A DNA stretch of 64,000 nucleotides from Fuerstiella sp. (GTDB lineage Bacteria; Planctomycetota; Planctomycetia; Planctomycetales; Planctomycetaceae): NCBI GenBank assembly GCA_014238335.1, contig JABABI010000002.1, positions 58,509 through 122,508 of the forward strand. The letters run 5' to 3'. Under the pieces are notes generated by a model. It had not been told where the DNA came from and did not search any database. It worked only from the letters and a program-made list of their open reading frames with translations. Of this stretch, positions 17,881-27,129 are shown piece after piece. The position numbers were made by a program, and so were the translations under genes. Numbering within the stretch: position 1 is the stretch's first letter; each line of letters starts with the position of its first letter.

Positions 17881-20658
17881 TTACCAGAGATATTCGAGCA
17901 CGAGTGTGGAAGATGTTTCGGTGGTGTCCAGCGGAACATGCAGCTGGTGTCCGGACTCTGTGTCCACGACCTGACCAGCCTGATCAGAAGCAATTCGGAC
18001 TTTCAGCGTCTGACCAATTCGGAACGTGCCATCGTCGCCGCGCGTAATTTCTTCACTGTCCGCCGCCCGGAAGGTCACGTGTCCGTCAGTCTGCTTTGAC
18101 TGCAGCGTCAGCGTTCGACGCAGCAAAGACTGTTGCGATTTCGGATCGACTGCATCCACGAAGTAATCCGTCACCGTGAAGTCGTCGAATTCATAGCTGA
18201 ATATTGGTCGCCGCTGCTTATCCAGAGAATAGCCTTTGAAGCGATGCTGCGGCGGTCGGCCTTCGTCGACGATCCATGGAGAATTCGCGTCGTCAAGATC
18301 CGGGCCCGGGGCGAAGCGGATGACATTCCTGCTGAGTGGCCGAACCGTGCCGTGCCCCTGACTCCTCCAGACACCGCCCGGGTCGGCAAACTTGCCCTGC
18401 CAGATCATGGCGAGTCGCAGTTGCTCAGCATCAAAGACGATATTGACCTGTTGCGGATAACCGACGCCAATCCCGCGTTTTCCGACGCCGGGATAGCTGC
18501 GGCGCAACATTACGGCTTCGTCCGTGGCCAGCAGTTCGATCGGTTCGATGATCAGCCCTCGGGGCTGTCGAGCTTGTCGACCATCCAACAGGTACTGCCA
18601 CAATGCTTCTATCTGGCGATCCGGATCACCATCCAGAATGTCCCGGCGGATTGATCGACCACCCGGCCAGTACGATGGCATGATGGTATTCATACTCAGC
18701 TGCTGGGGATTGCGCATGTAACGATAGAACCATGACTTATGCAGGCGTTCGGACATCTCTGTCAGGTCGACGGCGGGCATGTTCGCCGCCTGTTTCAATT
18801 GAAACGTGTGGCAGGCAATACAATTCAGACCGCCAGTACCAACCATTTCATGCCCGGTCGTTCTCATCGCTTTCTGATCTTTGAACTGTGCATATTTCTC
18901 TTCAGGGACAGCGTCGACCGTCTGAAAAAGATCTACCAGTGCAGCAAGGCTTTCGGTTCCATACTGAGGCATTCGAGTCCTGACATAGGGCCGCGTCAAA
19001 CGGCCACCGAGCAGCACCTGACGCATCCATGTCGGATTCAGTTTGCCACCTACTCCCGTCAGTGTCGGGGGAATTCTTCCCTGTGGCCCCAGGTTGGGAT
19101 TTGTCGTTTGAAAGTGAGGATTCCGTTCGGGCGAGACACCACCCAGTTCGTCTCGCTGGTGACAGTTGGCGCAGCGAAACGCTGTCAGCATCACAGAAAT
19201 ATGTTCTTCGTCACTCAACACCCGAGTCCGACCGGACAGTCCGGCGCGAATTGCCTGACGCTGCTGAATGTTCAGATCAAATCGTGGCCACGGCCCGACA
19301 TCTTCCGAAAGACATCCCTGATCTATTCGAAGGCTGGACATCGGAGGCGCAGTAGCGGCCGTATGATTCTGATTCTTTCCGTGACAGGTCGCGCATCCGA
19401 AACGTCTGAAGTGCAGCCGTCCTTTCTCAGCAACTTCCGGATCACGCACGAATGATCCATCCGCTGCGGACTGGTCCTCTGACCCGCGCGACAGCAGGTA
19501 GTGCGCAATGTCGAGTGCCTCCCAGTGCGTCAGCGAAAGACTCGGCATCCGACCACCGGAGCGGACCTCGTGTGGATTCTTCAGAAACTCAGAAAGGCCA
19601 TCAATGCCGTATTTGTCTTCCAGAGTGCCCAGAGGCGCGGATGACTTCGAGAGCATCTCCTGACCTGCGTCATCTCGCGGTGAATGGCACGCAACACATC
19701 CAACAGAATGAAACAACTCACGCCCTCGAACAGCCGCTTCATCATCGACCGGTTGTTTGCGGAATGATTGCTCGCTCAGCGAAACAATGTAATGAGTGAG
19801 TTCCAGGGCAAGGCTGTGACGCTGTTCATCGGACAGCCCGGCCATCAGGTCCGGCATACCTGTCTGTGGCTTGACCTGCGCTGGATCTGCAATGAATTTC
19901 TGCATGTAATGCGGATTCACGTGCCCCCCCGACCATGTGAGATTCGGTCCGGGGTTCACAGGAACGGAGTTCGGTGAAACATCGTCTCTGTGACAGCCGG
20001 CGCAGTTGAACTGTTTCAACAGCACCAATCCCTGCAATTCCTGACGAATCGTCCCACCGCCCCGGGAATACGTCTCAGCTGGCGCCTGCGTCGTTCCGTC
20101 CGCGGAAATTTCCATCACATACCGCAGCAGATCCAGAAAATGCTGCCGATCCTTCAGCTGATCGATCAGATTGTCCGGCATCGCCGAAACCTTATTCTCC
20201 GCAATCTCCTCGACATCAGCCGTTTCCAGCGTCGTGAGTCGCCGTTCGGGGGAGGTATCACGGACTACAATTTCGGACGCGCTTCGTTTCACAATCCGTC
20301 CGGTAATCGATTTTCCTGATGTTGTGACAATCGTCGCGGTCTCGAATCCTTTGGCGATGACTTTGGAAGGTTCAAGGATTTCTTCCACAAGAGATTCATT
20401 CGTCACCGGGTGGCCCAGCCGCGTCAGGTCGGGCCCCAGCAGTGTGCTGTTGCCCGCAGCGTGACAATTGGCACAGCCTGACTTTTGCAGCGGAAACAGG
20501 ATCGCACCGCGCACAGCATTACCGGACGCCAGGGCCGCATTCACCAGAGCCGTGGCAGGTTCTGCTCTCAATTTTTGCGACAGCGACTGAGCCGAAGCCA
20601 ACGGATGAACTGCAGCCACAGACAGCGCGACCAACATAATTTTCAATAGATCCTGCAT
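17881..20658 (-). CDS. Periplasmic multiheme c-type cytochrome (six CXXCH motifs)
   Basis: 925 residues; signal peptide about 1-23 (HPLASAQS). Six heme motifs are visible: CANCH (62-66), CAGCH near 218, CVACH near 320, CATCH near 421, CANCH near 495 and CIACH near 612. They lie roughly 75-155 residues apart, so this is a chain of cytochrome c domains rather than a compact multiheme fold. The first domain resembles the heme-binding domain that ends many PVC dehydrogenases (ATIVTTSGKSITGRIV). Residues about 700-925 are a beta-rich domain without heme (VNIVFDAEQLRLAMIW). It presumably passes electrons in the periplasm; the partner is likely the propeller protein encoded 9 bp downstream. Confidence 0.88.
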   Translation of the reverse strand: MQDLLKIMLVALSVAAVHPLASAQSLSQKLRAEPATALVNAALASGNAVRGAILFPLQKSGCANCHAAGNSTLLGPDLTRLGHPVTNESLVEEILEPSKVIAKGFETATIVTTSGKSITGRIVKRSASEIVVRDTSPERRLTTLETADVEEIAENKVSAMPDNLIDQLKDRQHFLDLLRYVMEISADGTTQAPAETYSRGGGTIRQELQGLVLLKQFNCAGCHRDDVSPNSVPVNPGPNLTWSGGHVNPHYMQKFIADPAQVKPQTGMPDLMAGLSDEQRHSLALELTHYIVSLSEQSFRKQPVDDEAAVRGRELFHSVGCVACHSPRDDAGQEMLSKSSAPLGTLEDKYGIDGLSEFLKNPHEVRSGGRMPSLSLTHWEALDIAHYLLSRGSEDQSAADGSFVRDPEVAEKGRLHFRRFGCATCHGKNQNHTAATAPPMSSLRIDQGCLSEDVGPWPRFDLNIQQRQAIRAGLSGRTRVLSDEEHISVMLTAFRCANCHQRDELGGVSPERNPHFQTTNPNLGPQGRIPPTLTGVGGKLNPTWMRQVLLGGRLTRPYVRTRMPQYGTESLAALVDLFQTVDAVPEEKYAQFKDQKAMRTTGHEMVGTGGLNCIACHTFQLKQAANMPAVDLTEMSERLHKSWFYRYMRNPQQLSMNTIMPSYWPGGRSIRRDILDGDPDRQIEALWQYLLDGRQARQPRGLIIEPIELLATDEAVMLRRSYPGVGKRGIGVGYPQQVNIVFDAEQLRLAMIWQGKFADPGGVWRSQGHGTVRPLSRNVIRFAPGPDLDDANSPWIVDEGRPPQHRFKGYSLDKQRRPIFSYEFDDFTVTDYFVDAVDPKSQQSLLRRTLTLQSKQTDGHVTFRAADSEEITRGDDGTFRIGQTLKVRIASDQAGQVVDTESGHQLHVPLDTTETSSTLVLEYLW

Positions 20659-21087
20659 TCCACCCCATCCGAAACTGATTCAGGCCACATCTGTTCAATT
20701 CTTCGAACAGCAGACCAGATCGATTCAAATCCGCTTCATTCGGCTGGCGAGCATAAGACGTCCTTTCCATTCTGTCGAACAACATAAACGAGCAGTACCG
20801 GGTGAAAACGAAAAGTCACGGAATGTGATCGAATTGCATGGGGGCGGCATCCGGGCGGAGCCTGTGCAGGAGAAACAATCCGGCACTGCCGACCTCGGGG
20901 TTTCACTCGTTCCGGGATTCCACCACCGGCCACGCGTCTCAGCATTGCTGCAACATGAATATCATGCGTGAACAACGACAACTTACTCTCACGTGCATCG
21001 AATGAATTCCAACACGCGGTAATGCTGACATCGAAGGGGCAATTCAGGTTTGCAATTGTTAAGCTCGAAGACATTGACTGACTTGTG
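20659..21087. other. Divergent intergenic region
   Basis: About 430 bases between the cytochrome operon and the cyclodeaminase-like gene. No supported gene, repeat or RNA was seen; small frames here lack ribosome sites and conserved character. Confidence 0.4.
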
Positions 21088-21088
21088 G

Positions 21089-21094
21089 AAGGAG
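21089..21094 (+). promoter_or_regulatory. Shine-Dalgarno that fixes the cyclodeaminase-like start
   Basis: AAGGAG lies 5 bases before the ATG at 21100. This strong site favours that ATG over the in-frame GTG at 21085. Confidence 0.75.
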
Positions 21095-21099
21095 ACCGG

Positions 21100-22071
21100 A
21101 TGGACGTTCGAATTTTCACACTGGATGATGTCCGACATTTGCTGAAGATGCCACGGGCCATCGAATTGATGAGGGATGCCTTTGCAGCGTTATCATCCGG
21201 CAGGATTGAATCTCCAATCCGGACCACTCTGACCAACGACCACGGAACGGTGTTGTACAAACCAACGTGGTCAGCGGCTCAAAATTTATTTTGTGCGAAG
21301 GTCGTCTCGGTCTTCCCGGGTAATGCACACAAAGACCTGCCGGTGACGCCGGGAATCATCGTCCTGAATAACGGCGAAACCGGTATGCCGGTGGCCCTTA
21401 TGGAAGCCGGATTTCTGACGTCGCTGCGCACGGGTGCAGCCACCGGACTGGCAACAGACCTGCTGGCGAAGCCGGACGCGTCCACCGCAGCACTGTTCGG
21501 AACAGGCGGGCAGGCCGGGCATCAACTGGAAGCCATGCTGTGTGTCCGCGATTTGAAACGCGTTTACGTTTTCTCCCGTCACAACGAAAACGCTGTCAGG
21601 TTCTGCAGGGAAATGGCGGCACACAACAGCAACTGTGAGCTGATACCTGCAACGAATCGCAACGTGCTGGCGGAATGTGACATCATCACGACGGCAACTA
21701 CCAGCGCAAAACCTGTATTTTCCGATCGGGAAATTCCAACTGTGGTCCACATCAATGCCATCGGTTCACTCGGCCCGAACCGCTCGGAAATACCGGCTGA
21801 GACCATCCTGCGTGCCACCGTTGTTGTTGATCATCGCGAAGCGGGTTTGCGGGAAGCCGGAGAATTACTGCCGTTGATGAATGACGGGCGTCTGCCGACT
21901 GATTTTGCTCCCGCAGAATTGGGCGAACTGGTGCTTAACAAAAACTATAAAGTGGAGCGACCGGTCACGGTCTTCAAATCGGCCGGAAACGCCGTCCAGG
22001 ATCTCGCCTGTGCGGCAGAGGTAATGAAACTTTCGGACGACACCGATCACGGACAGACGGTGCAATTCTGA
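21100..22071 (+). CDS. Ornithine cyclodeaminase / mu-crystallin family protein
   Basis: 323 residues from the ATG at 21100 (MDVRIFTLDDV). N-terminal substrate part with VLYKPTWSAAQ and AKVVSVFPGN; Rossmann segment with FGTGGQAGHQLEAML (about 131-145) and TTATTSAKPVF; then HINAIGSLGPNRSEIP. The family includes ornithine cyclodeaminase, ketimine/pyrroline-2-carboxylate reductases, alanine dehydrogenase-like enzymes and enzymes of siderophore diamino acid synthesis; the sequence does not say which. It is cytoplasmic, with an NAD(P) cofactor expected. It is not in an operon: divergent from the cytochrome operon and convergent with a sulfatase gene. A reductase or dehydrogenase acting on an amino acid or imino acid is the safest call. 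Confidence 0.85.
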   Translation: MDVRIFTLDDVRHLLKMPRAIELMRDAFAALSSGRIESPIRTTLTNDHGTVLYKPTWSAAQNLFCAKVVSVFPGNAHKDLPVTPGIIVLNNGETGMPVALMEAGFLTSLRTGAATGLATDLLAKPDASTAALFGTGGQAGHQLEAMLCVRDLKRVYVFSRHNENAVRFCREMAAHNSNCELIPATNRNVLAECDIITTATTSAKPVFSDREIPTVVHINAIGSLGPNRSEIPAETILRATVVVDHREAGLREAGELLPLMNDGRLPTDFAPAELGELVLNKNYKVERPVTVFKSAGNAVQDLACAAEVMKLSDDTDHGQTVQF

Positions 22072-22129
22072 AGCTAACGATTCGTGAGTTGCAGGCCGAA
22101 AAAGAGCAGAGTCACCCGCTTTGTCTGCA

Positions 22130-22300
22130 ACCGACCGTGGTGGGTAGCCCAGGTTGCTCGCAACCTTTGGGTGCTACAGGCACAAGAGGCAGTCACAGAA
22201 CGAACTTCCGGCAATCGGTCGCTGCAGAGCACAACAGACCTCTTGTTGCTGCACAACCCTCGTTGCAAGCAACAGGGCGACCCGGTCGGAGTAGACCGGA
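22130..22300. repeat. Repeat-rich intergenic stretch with hairpins
   Basis: Between convergent ends of the cyclodeaminase-like and sulfatase genes. GGTTGC-TC-GCAACC near 22151-22164 lies in a GTGGGTAGCCCAGG context that recalls planctomycete dispersed repeats, and CCGGTC-GGAGTA-GACCGG lies at 22282-22299. The second could terminate transcription from either side. Frames through this stretch look spurious. Confidence 0.45.
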
Positions 22301-22324
22301 CCGAAGCCAAAGGTGCAGGACCGA

Positions 22325-23794
22325 TCAGTTCTTTGTCTTCTTCACCGACTTTTTCTTTTGCCCACCTGGACGATTGGGTGACACAGCATCCGGCGGCCTG
22401 ACTAACTCAGCGGTGGGTCGCCTGTTCGCGGTAATTTCCACAACATGAGCATCGTAAGCGGCCTGCAGGCGCTGCACGATCTTCGGGTGCCCGGACGCGA
22501 CGTTGGTCGTTTCACTGATGTCGGCCACTGTGTCGTAAAGCTGGACTGGATCCGGCGATAGTTTCCTTACAGTGGTATCGCGACGCTGTCTGCCCTTCCC
22601 TTCCTGCCAGGGATAGAACTTCCATCGGCCCGATCGAACGGTCCCGGGCCCATGCATCAACACATAGGCTTCGTGCGGGCTCTTTGCATCAACCGCACCG
22701 CTCATCAGTGGCCATATATCCTTGCCATCAATCTTTCTCTCCGGCAGTTTGCCTCCGCAGAGTGCGGTGAGAGTCGGCATCATGTCGATTGAGGCCGCCA
22801 CTTCTAAACAGACGGCGCCTGCCGGGATTTTTCCGGGCCACCACATCAACGTGGGTTCCCGAATGCCACCATCGTACACGCTGCCCTTCTTCGCTCGCAG
22901 CGGCAGGGAAGAACCGACCGCTGCTCCATTGTCACTGGTAAAAATGACCAGCGTGTTGTCAGAAATACCTGCCGCTTTGACAGACTTCAGAATCTCGCCC
23001 ACTGACCAGTCGACTTCCTCAATAGCGTTGGTGATGAGCGCGTTTTCGGGATTATCAAAGGCGGGGGATACGGCCAGTGGCAGGTGAACCATCGTGTGCG
23101 GCAGATACAGAAAAAACGGCGTGTCCCGTTTCTCGTTAATGAAACGAATCGCCTGCTCGGTGTACCGCTTCGTGATTGTCGCCTGATCGCCCGGATATTC
23201 GATAACCTCGTCATTGCGAAGAATGGGCACGACGTTCTTCTTCTTGTGACCCGCTTTCAGGTCTGCCAGCGTCAGACCACCCCGAATAACGATATCATCG
23301 GCCAGCCTGTTGGCGGGATCGATCCACATGTCGTTGCTGTAGGGAATGCCCCAGTAAGAATCGAACCCTTGATTCGTTGGCAGACACGGCGGCAGATGGC
23401 CGAGATGCCATTTGCCCACACAGGCGGTGTCGTAATCCGCGTCGCTCAGCATATCCGCCAGAGTCACTTCGTCGGGATGCAGCCCCCGTGAACTGTTGGG
23501 AAAAAGCACTGCGTTCATGCTCAGGCGCTGGTAGTGACAACCCGTAAGCAGTGCTGTTCGCGAACCTGAACAAACGGCACACCCCACATAGAAGTCGGTG
23601 AACTTCATGCCCTCGGATGCCATCTGATCCAGATTCGGCGTCTTCGGAACGGTGGCACCGTTAAATCCGACATCGCCGTAACCCATGTCATCGATAAAAA
23701 TGAGAATAACGTTTGGTCGAGGTGCTTCCGCGAAAGTCGCCGTACGGAAGCAACATCCGAACGTGGTAATAATGATGGCGATAAGTGTTTTCAT
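22325..23794 (-). CDS. Secreted sulfatase (arylsulfatase family)
   Basis: 489 residues from the ATG at 23794 (MKTLIAIIITTFG, a signal peptide ending near FAEA); the open frame continues to 23830 but the extra residues are not needed. PNVILIFIDDMGYGDVG holds the metal-binding D35 and D36. The formylglycine motif is C75-S-G-S-R79 followed by TALLTG, with G in place of the usual P. VGKWHLGHL and FTSDNGAA are the other conserved blocks. It hydrolyses sulfate esters of carbohydrates or small molecules outside the cytoplasm and needs conversion of C75 to formylglycine by an enzyme not encoded here. The last 30 residues are Lys-rich. A DUF1501 gene is divergent upstream. Confidence 0.92.
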   Translation of the reverse strand: MKTLIAIIITTFGCCFRTATFAEAPRPNVILIFIDDMGYGDVGFNGATVPKTPNLDQMASEGMKFTDFYVGCAVCSGSRTALLTGCHYQRLSMNAVLFPNSSRGLHPDEVTLADMLSDADYDTACVGKWHLGHLPPCLPTNQGFDSYWGIPYSNDMWIDPANRLADDIVIRGGLTLADLKAGHKKKNVVPILRNDEVIEYPGDQATITKRYTEQAIRFINEKRDTPFFLYLPHTMVHLPLAVSPAFDNPENALITNAIEEVDWSVGEILKSVKAAGISDNTLVIFTSDNGAAVGSSLPLRAKKGSVYDGGIREPTLMWWPGKIPAGAVCLEVAASIDMMPTLTALCGGKLPERKIDGKDIWPLMSGAVDAKSPHEAYVLMHGPGTVRSGRWKFYPWQEGKGRQRRDTTVRKLSPDPVQLYDTVADISETTNVASGHPKIVQRLQAAYDAHVVEITANRRPTAELVRPPDAVSPNRPGGQKKKSVKKTKN

Positions 23795-24078
23795 GTAAGC
23801 AATTCTGAAGACTTCGGTCGCACCATTCAATCATGGAAAGTGCCTTTTTGATGCATCGCCGTCAAGTCAGGGAATCAGGAAACTGCAGGCGTCAACGAAT
23901 TCACATCAACTTCGAAGAAGCTCATTTGGGTTTTCCAGGTCCGTCGGATACATTTAACATTAAGCGGGCACATCGCCTGTGAAGTGAAAACTTTAGGATT
24001 GTGATTCGCACAGCGACCAGCCGGACGGACCATCAGTGGAAACTGAAGTGGACTGTCGATGTCGAAAGGCGGACGACG

Positions 24079-25488
24079 ATGATGCATATTCCAGGGCCGA
24101 AGTCGCGATTTTGTGACGGCATTTCACGTCGCAGCTGGATGCAGATCGGATCTCTTGGCCTGGGTGGCGTGACTCTGCCACAGATTCTGCAGGGCAAGTC
24201 GCAAAGCAGTCACAGCGCGAAAGCAAAGAGCATCATCATGGTGCTGCTGCCCGGAGGCCCCTCGCATCTGGACATGTACGACCTGAAGCCACATGCGCCG
24301 GCAGAGATTCGCGGAGAGTTCCAGCCGATCGCGACAAGCGTTCCGGGCATCGACATCTGTGAACTGCTGCCCCGTCTGGCGGCAAACGCGGACAAACTGA
24401 CGTTTCTGCGTTCGTTGACGGGCTTCAGAAACGATCACAACACGCATTGGTGTTCCACCGGCTGGGAGTCGCATCCGCCGATGCCGTCCTCGCCGATCGT
24501 GCCTGGCTTTCCGCCAGGCGACTGGCCATCGTTGGGCGCCGTTCTGTCAAAACAGTTCGGCCCGAAAGTCAGCGGCGTACCGGCATGCGTCGATCTGGCA
24601 CCGGTTGATCCTGACGCGCGTTTCATCATGCGAACAGATCCCGGTCAGCCAGGATACCTGGGCGCTGCTCATGCCGGCTTTCAGGCTCAGGCCGTTGAAC
24701 GGCGAAACATCACGCTGAACGGTGCCAGCCTGGACCGACTTTCTGATCGGCGTGCACTGCTGACCAGCTTCGATCAGTTTCGCCGGAAAGTGGATAGCAA
24801 TTTTTCAGACGGCATGAACGAATTCCATCGTCAGGCGTTCGAGGTACTGACCGCGCCACGTCTTGCCCATGCACTTGATTTAAGCCGTGAAGACGGGTCC
24901 ACGAGAGCTCGCTACGGTCTCGACAGAAAACACTCCAACGAACGAGAAGGCAAAACACTGCTGGACCAGTTCCTGCTGGCGCGTCGAGTGATCGAAGCCG
25001 GTGCCCGCTGTGTGACACTCGCCTTCAGCCGCTGGCCGTTCGGACGCATGCTGCAGGGCGACTACAACTGGGACTGGCACAAAGACAACTTCAATGAAGC
25101 TCGCGGAGCTTTGCCACTGTTCGACCTTGGTCTTTCGGCACTGATTGAAGATCTGTCTGAACGTGGCATGCTGGATGAAGTCGCCGTGGTTGTGTGGGGC
25201 GAATTCGGTCGCACGCCGAAAATCAACGCCAACGCCGGACGCGACCACTGGCCTAACGTCGCAGGCGGACTGCTGGCGGGCGGCGGCATGAACGTCGGCC
25301 AGGTCATCGGATCCACCACGCGGTGGGGTGAAGACCCGCTGTCCCGCCCCGTCCACTTTCGAGAGGTTTTCGCCACACTGTACCGGCAGCTTGGTATCAA
25401 TGCCGCCACCACACAGCTGACGGATCTGACCGGCCGACCTCACTATATCATCGGCGACCATCAGCCGATGCCCGAGCTAATCGGATAG
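24079..25488 (+). CDS. DUF1501 (sulfatase-fold) Tat-exported protein
   Basis: 469 residues from the ATG at 24079 (or 24082), preceded by an AAGGCGGA purine run; a GTG at 24001 would add 26 non-conserved residues. The N terminus has the Tat-like ISRRSWMQIGSLGLGG. DUF1501 blocks follow: LPGGPSHLDMYDLKP, SVPGIDICELLPRLA, FLRSLTG, DNFNEARGALPLFD, and VVWGEFGRTPKINANAGRDHWPN. The family has an alkaline phosphatase/sulfatase-like fold but lacks the usual CXPXR motif, and its activity is unknown. Members commonly sit beside DUF1549/DUF1553 genes; here the neighbour is a divergent sulfatase, with a 284-bp control region between them. Confidence 0.9.
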   Translation: MMHIPGPKSRFCDGISRRSWMQIGSLGLGGVTLPQILQGKSQSSHSAKAKSIIMVLLPGGPSHLDMYDLKPHAPAEIRGEFQPIATSVPGIDICELLPRLAANADKLTFLRSLTGFRNDHNTHWCSTGWESHPPMPSSPIVPGFPPGDWPSLGAVLSKQFGPKVSGVPACVDLAPVDPDARFIMRTDPGQPGYLGAAHAGFQAQAVERRNITLNGASLDRLSDRRALLTSFDQFRRKVDSNFSDGMNEFHRQAFEVLTAPRLAHALDLSREDGSTRARYGLDRKHSNEREGKTLLDQFLLARRVIEAGARCVTLAFSRWPFGRMLQGDYNWDWHKDNFNEARGALPLFDLGLSALIEDLSERGMLDEVAVVVWGEFGRTPKINANAGRDHWPNVAGGLLAGGGMNVGQVIGSTTRWGEDPLSRPVHFREVFATLYRQLGINAATTQLTDLTGRPHYIIGDHQPMPELIG

Positions 25489-26200
25489 CTCTTCAACTGA
25501 CGGACGAAGTCTACGTTGCGTGTGTCCGACAGCGCAAACAGGGCTGCCCGCAGAAATGATTATGGCAACAATTTCAGGATCCTTGTCGGAAAGGACATGC
25601 AGGGCGCGGTAGCGAACAACAATGTCTTTATCACCGATGTAACACAATGGCCAGCTGCACGCTGGGACTCGATTCCAGTTCAGCCGCCCTTGCACCTGCG
25701 GTGGCAACGCGGACGTTCTCTCTGATGCAAACGGCAGTGCCAACCAGCACGGCAAGCCGTTCAACACGCGGCGGCGAATCACCAGAACATGAGGGCGGCC
25801 ACGTGACTCGGAAGGAACAGTCCTGGAACGCGCCACAAGTGAAGAGGGCCAGGACCGGGCAGGCGCAGCATCCGAATCATCAATACCACAAATCGCATAT
25901 TCGTAAAGCGGTTTCCGTGGCTCGAAAGATTTGTCATGTGACGGACCTGTCGGGATCCTTCCGCTACGTTCAACTCGCTGTTGAGGACATCTCGTCGACC
26001 TTGAGCAAGCACACGCAGCGCACAGCAACGCCGTTCTGGGCGATGAGACCATCACTTCCTCGGGACGCAGTTCGGGCTGACGCCGAAGTCCAGACACGGG
26101 CTGGCTGCGTGTGAGGCGGTGGATGTGCTGGATGCGTTGTGAGCGTGTGGGGGGGCATCCCAGCCACACAGAATATTAATCCTACGCCGTTTTCTATAGA
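25489..26200. other. Gene-poor stretch, possible decayed coding sequence
   Basis: No intact gene is supported. On the minus strand, short pieces in different frames read like remains of a helical-repeat protein (for example DKDIVVRYRALHVLSDKDP near 25560-25640, and LAVLVGTA..VATAGARAAEL near 25700-25760), interrupted by stops and frame changes. This is weak pattern reading; the stretch may simply be non-coding. Confidence 0.25.
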
Positions 26201-26215
26201 GGATGCTCCACATGG

Positions 26216-26416
26216 TCACTCCTCATCTTTGGGTGGAGCTTCCATCGTGTCGTCGGACAATTCGGCAAGCTTGGCTTCAATCGCATTAAGCCGCTTGTAA
26301 ACTTTATCCAAGTGAACCAATGCCAGAACGGACAAAGTACAACCTGATACCGATACAGGAATCCATATCTCACCGATTTCATTACCCCCAAGAGACAAAG
26401 TCGTGCACACAGACAC
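26216..26416 (-). CDS. Small single-span membrane protein with charged tail
   Basis: 66 residues starting with GTG at 26416; a later in-frame GTG at 26410 is possible. A hydrophobic stretch (WIPVSVSGCTLSVLALVHL) is followed by an amphipathic, charged segment (KVYKRLNAIEAKLAELSDD) and an acidic tail. Codon and amino-acid pattern look genuine, unlike the longer overlapping frame. It lies just downstream of another small membrane protein on the same strand. Function unknown; it may be a small inner-membrane protein with a short cytoplasmic coiled coil. Confidence 0.5.
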   Translation of the reverse strand: MSVCTTLSLGGNEIGEIWIPVSVSGCTLSVLALVHLDKVYKRLNAIEAKLAELSDDTMEAPPKDEE

Positions 26417-26500
26417 CGGTAATCGGCGGCGAATCCCCGGTTCAAACCGAGCAGGCCGGACGGCTCCCCTACGGAAACTGTCATCATGATCAACCGGATT

Positions 26501-26698
26501 TCATTGGAATTGATCGGCCCCTTTTTCGAGATGGGCAACTCGGAAATGAAGGTACACACAGTAGGCAAAGATCATACAAAGCATGCCATAGTTGCCTGTG
26601 AATTCCCAGTCATTCTCAATCAGGTGAAATACAAAAGCCATGACCCCCCAAATAAAAAACAGCACCGAAATTAGGTGGGCGGAACGTTTTTTCGGCAT
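26501..26698 (-). CDS. Small two-span membrane protein
   Basis: 65 residues from the ATG at 26698, with GGAG about 8 bases upstream. MPKKRSAH gives a positive N terminus; LISVLFFIWGVMAFVFHLI and YGMLCMIFAYCVYLHFRVA are two hydrophobic segments linked by a short polar loop (ENDWEFTGN), and the tail is charged. No family recognised. The two small membrane-protein genes are about 85 bp apart on the same strand and probably co-transcribed. Confidence 0.6.
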   Translation of the reverse strand: MPKKRSAHLISVLFFIWGVMAFVFHLIENDWEFTGNYGMLCMIFAYCVYLHFRVAHLEKGADQFQ

Positions 26699-27129
26699 CG
26701 AGTGGTCTCCGTAAATAAGTCTGTGGTGTTGTTATTGTGACGCGGCATCCAGCACGCCCCGCAGGTCTACGTCCCCGAATGTTGCAAGCAATGAAGACCG
26801 GCTGCGTGGTGGCGTGCTACGGCGTGCTACGGCGTGTCAAATGACATTCGCGCGGATTCTGTTCCGTCCATCTGACAGTATCGTCAGTATCGCGCAATTC
26901 CCGCTCAGCAGCGGTGAGTTGAACCGGGATGCCGCATGATTAGCAGGGGCTCAACGAATCGTATAGGGCTCATGGCCCGGAGCATAACGGCGGAAATGGA
27001 ATTCTTAGCCGAATCAAGCGATTCGTTTTAAATGCGTTTCTGAGCCTCAAAGAGTTTTTACGACGCGATCCATCGGATATCATTTACAATCCGCAAATTA
27101 AGAATCCCACCTCGACTGCCTGCCGGAAT
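26699..27129. other. Upstream region of the WD40 operon
   Basis: 430 bases with no gene. It holds a short tandem repeat (GGCGTGCTAC, two copies plus a partial third at 26811-26836) and a distant inverted pair GCGGCATCC (26742-26750) / GGATGCCGC (26927-26935). The promoter of the five-gene WD40 operon must lie here, but no box is clear enough to mark. Confidence 0.4.

Noticed and set aside
21085..21099. GTG start for the cyclodeaminase-like gene
   Set aside because: AAGGAG at 21089-21094 lies inside it and points to the ATG at 21100.
22084..22448. Plus-strand frames of 105 and 119 codons
   Set aside because: They run through repeat sequence and the end of the sulfatase gene without any conserved feature.
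25477..26169. Minus-strand 230-codon frame as an intact gene
   Set aside because: Composition is odd, it overlaps the DUF1501 stop, and coherent pieces switch frame, so at most it is a decayed gene.
26194..26568. Minus-strand 124-codon frame
   Set aside because: It overlaps both small membrane-protein genes and shows no hydrophobic or charged pattern of a real protein.
26811..26836. GGCGTGCTAC tandem repeat as a CRISPR or functional array
   Set aside because: Only two and a half short copies with no spacers.
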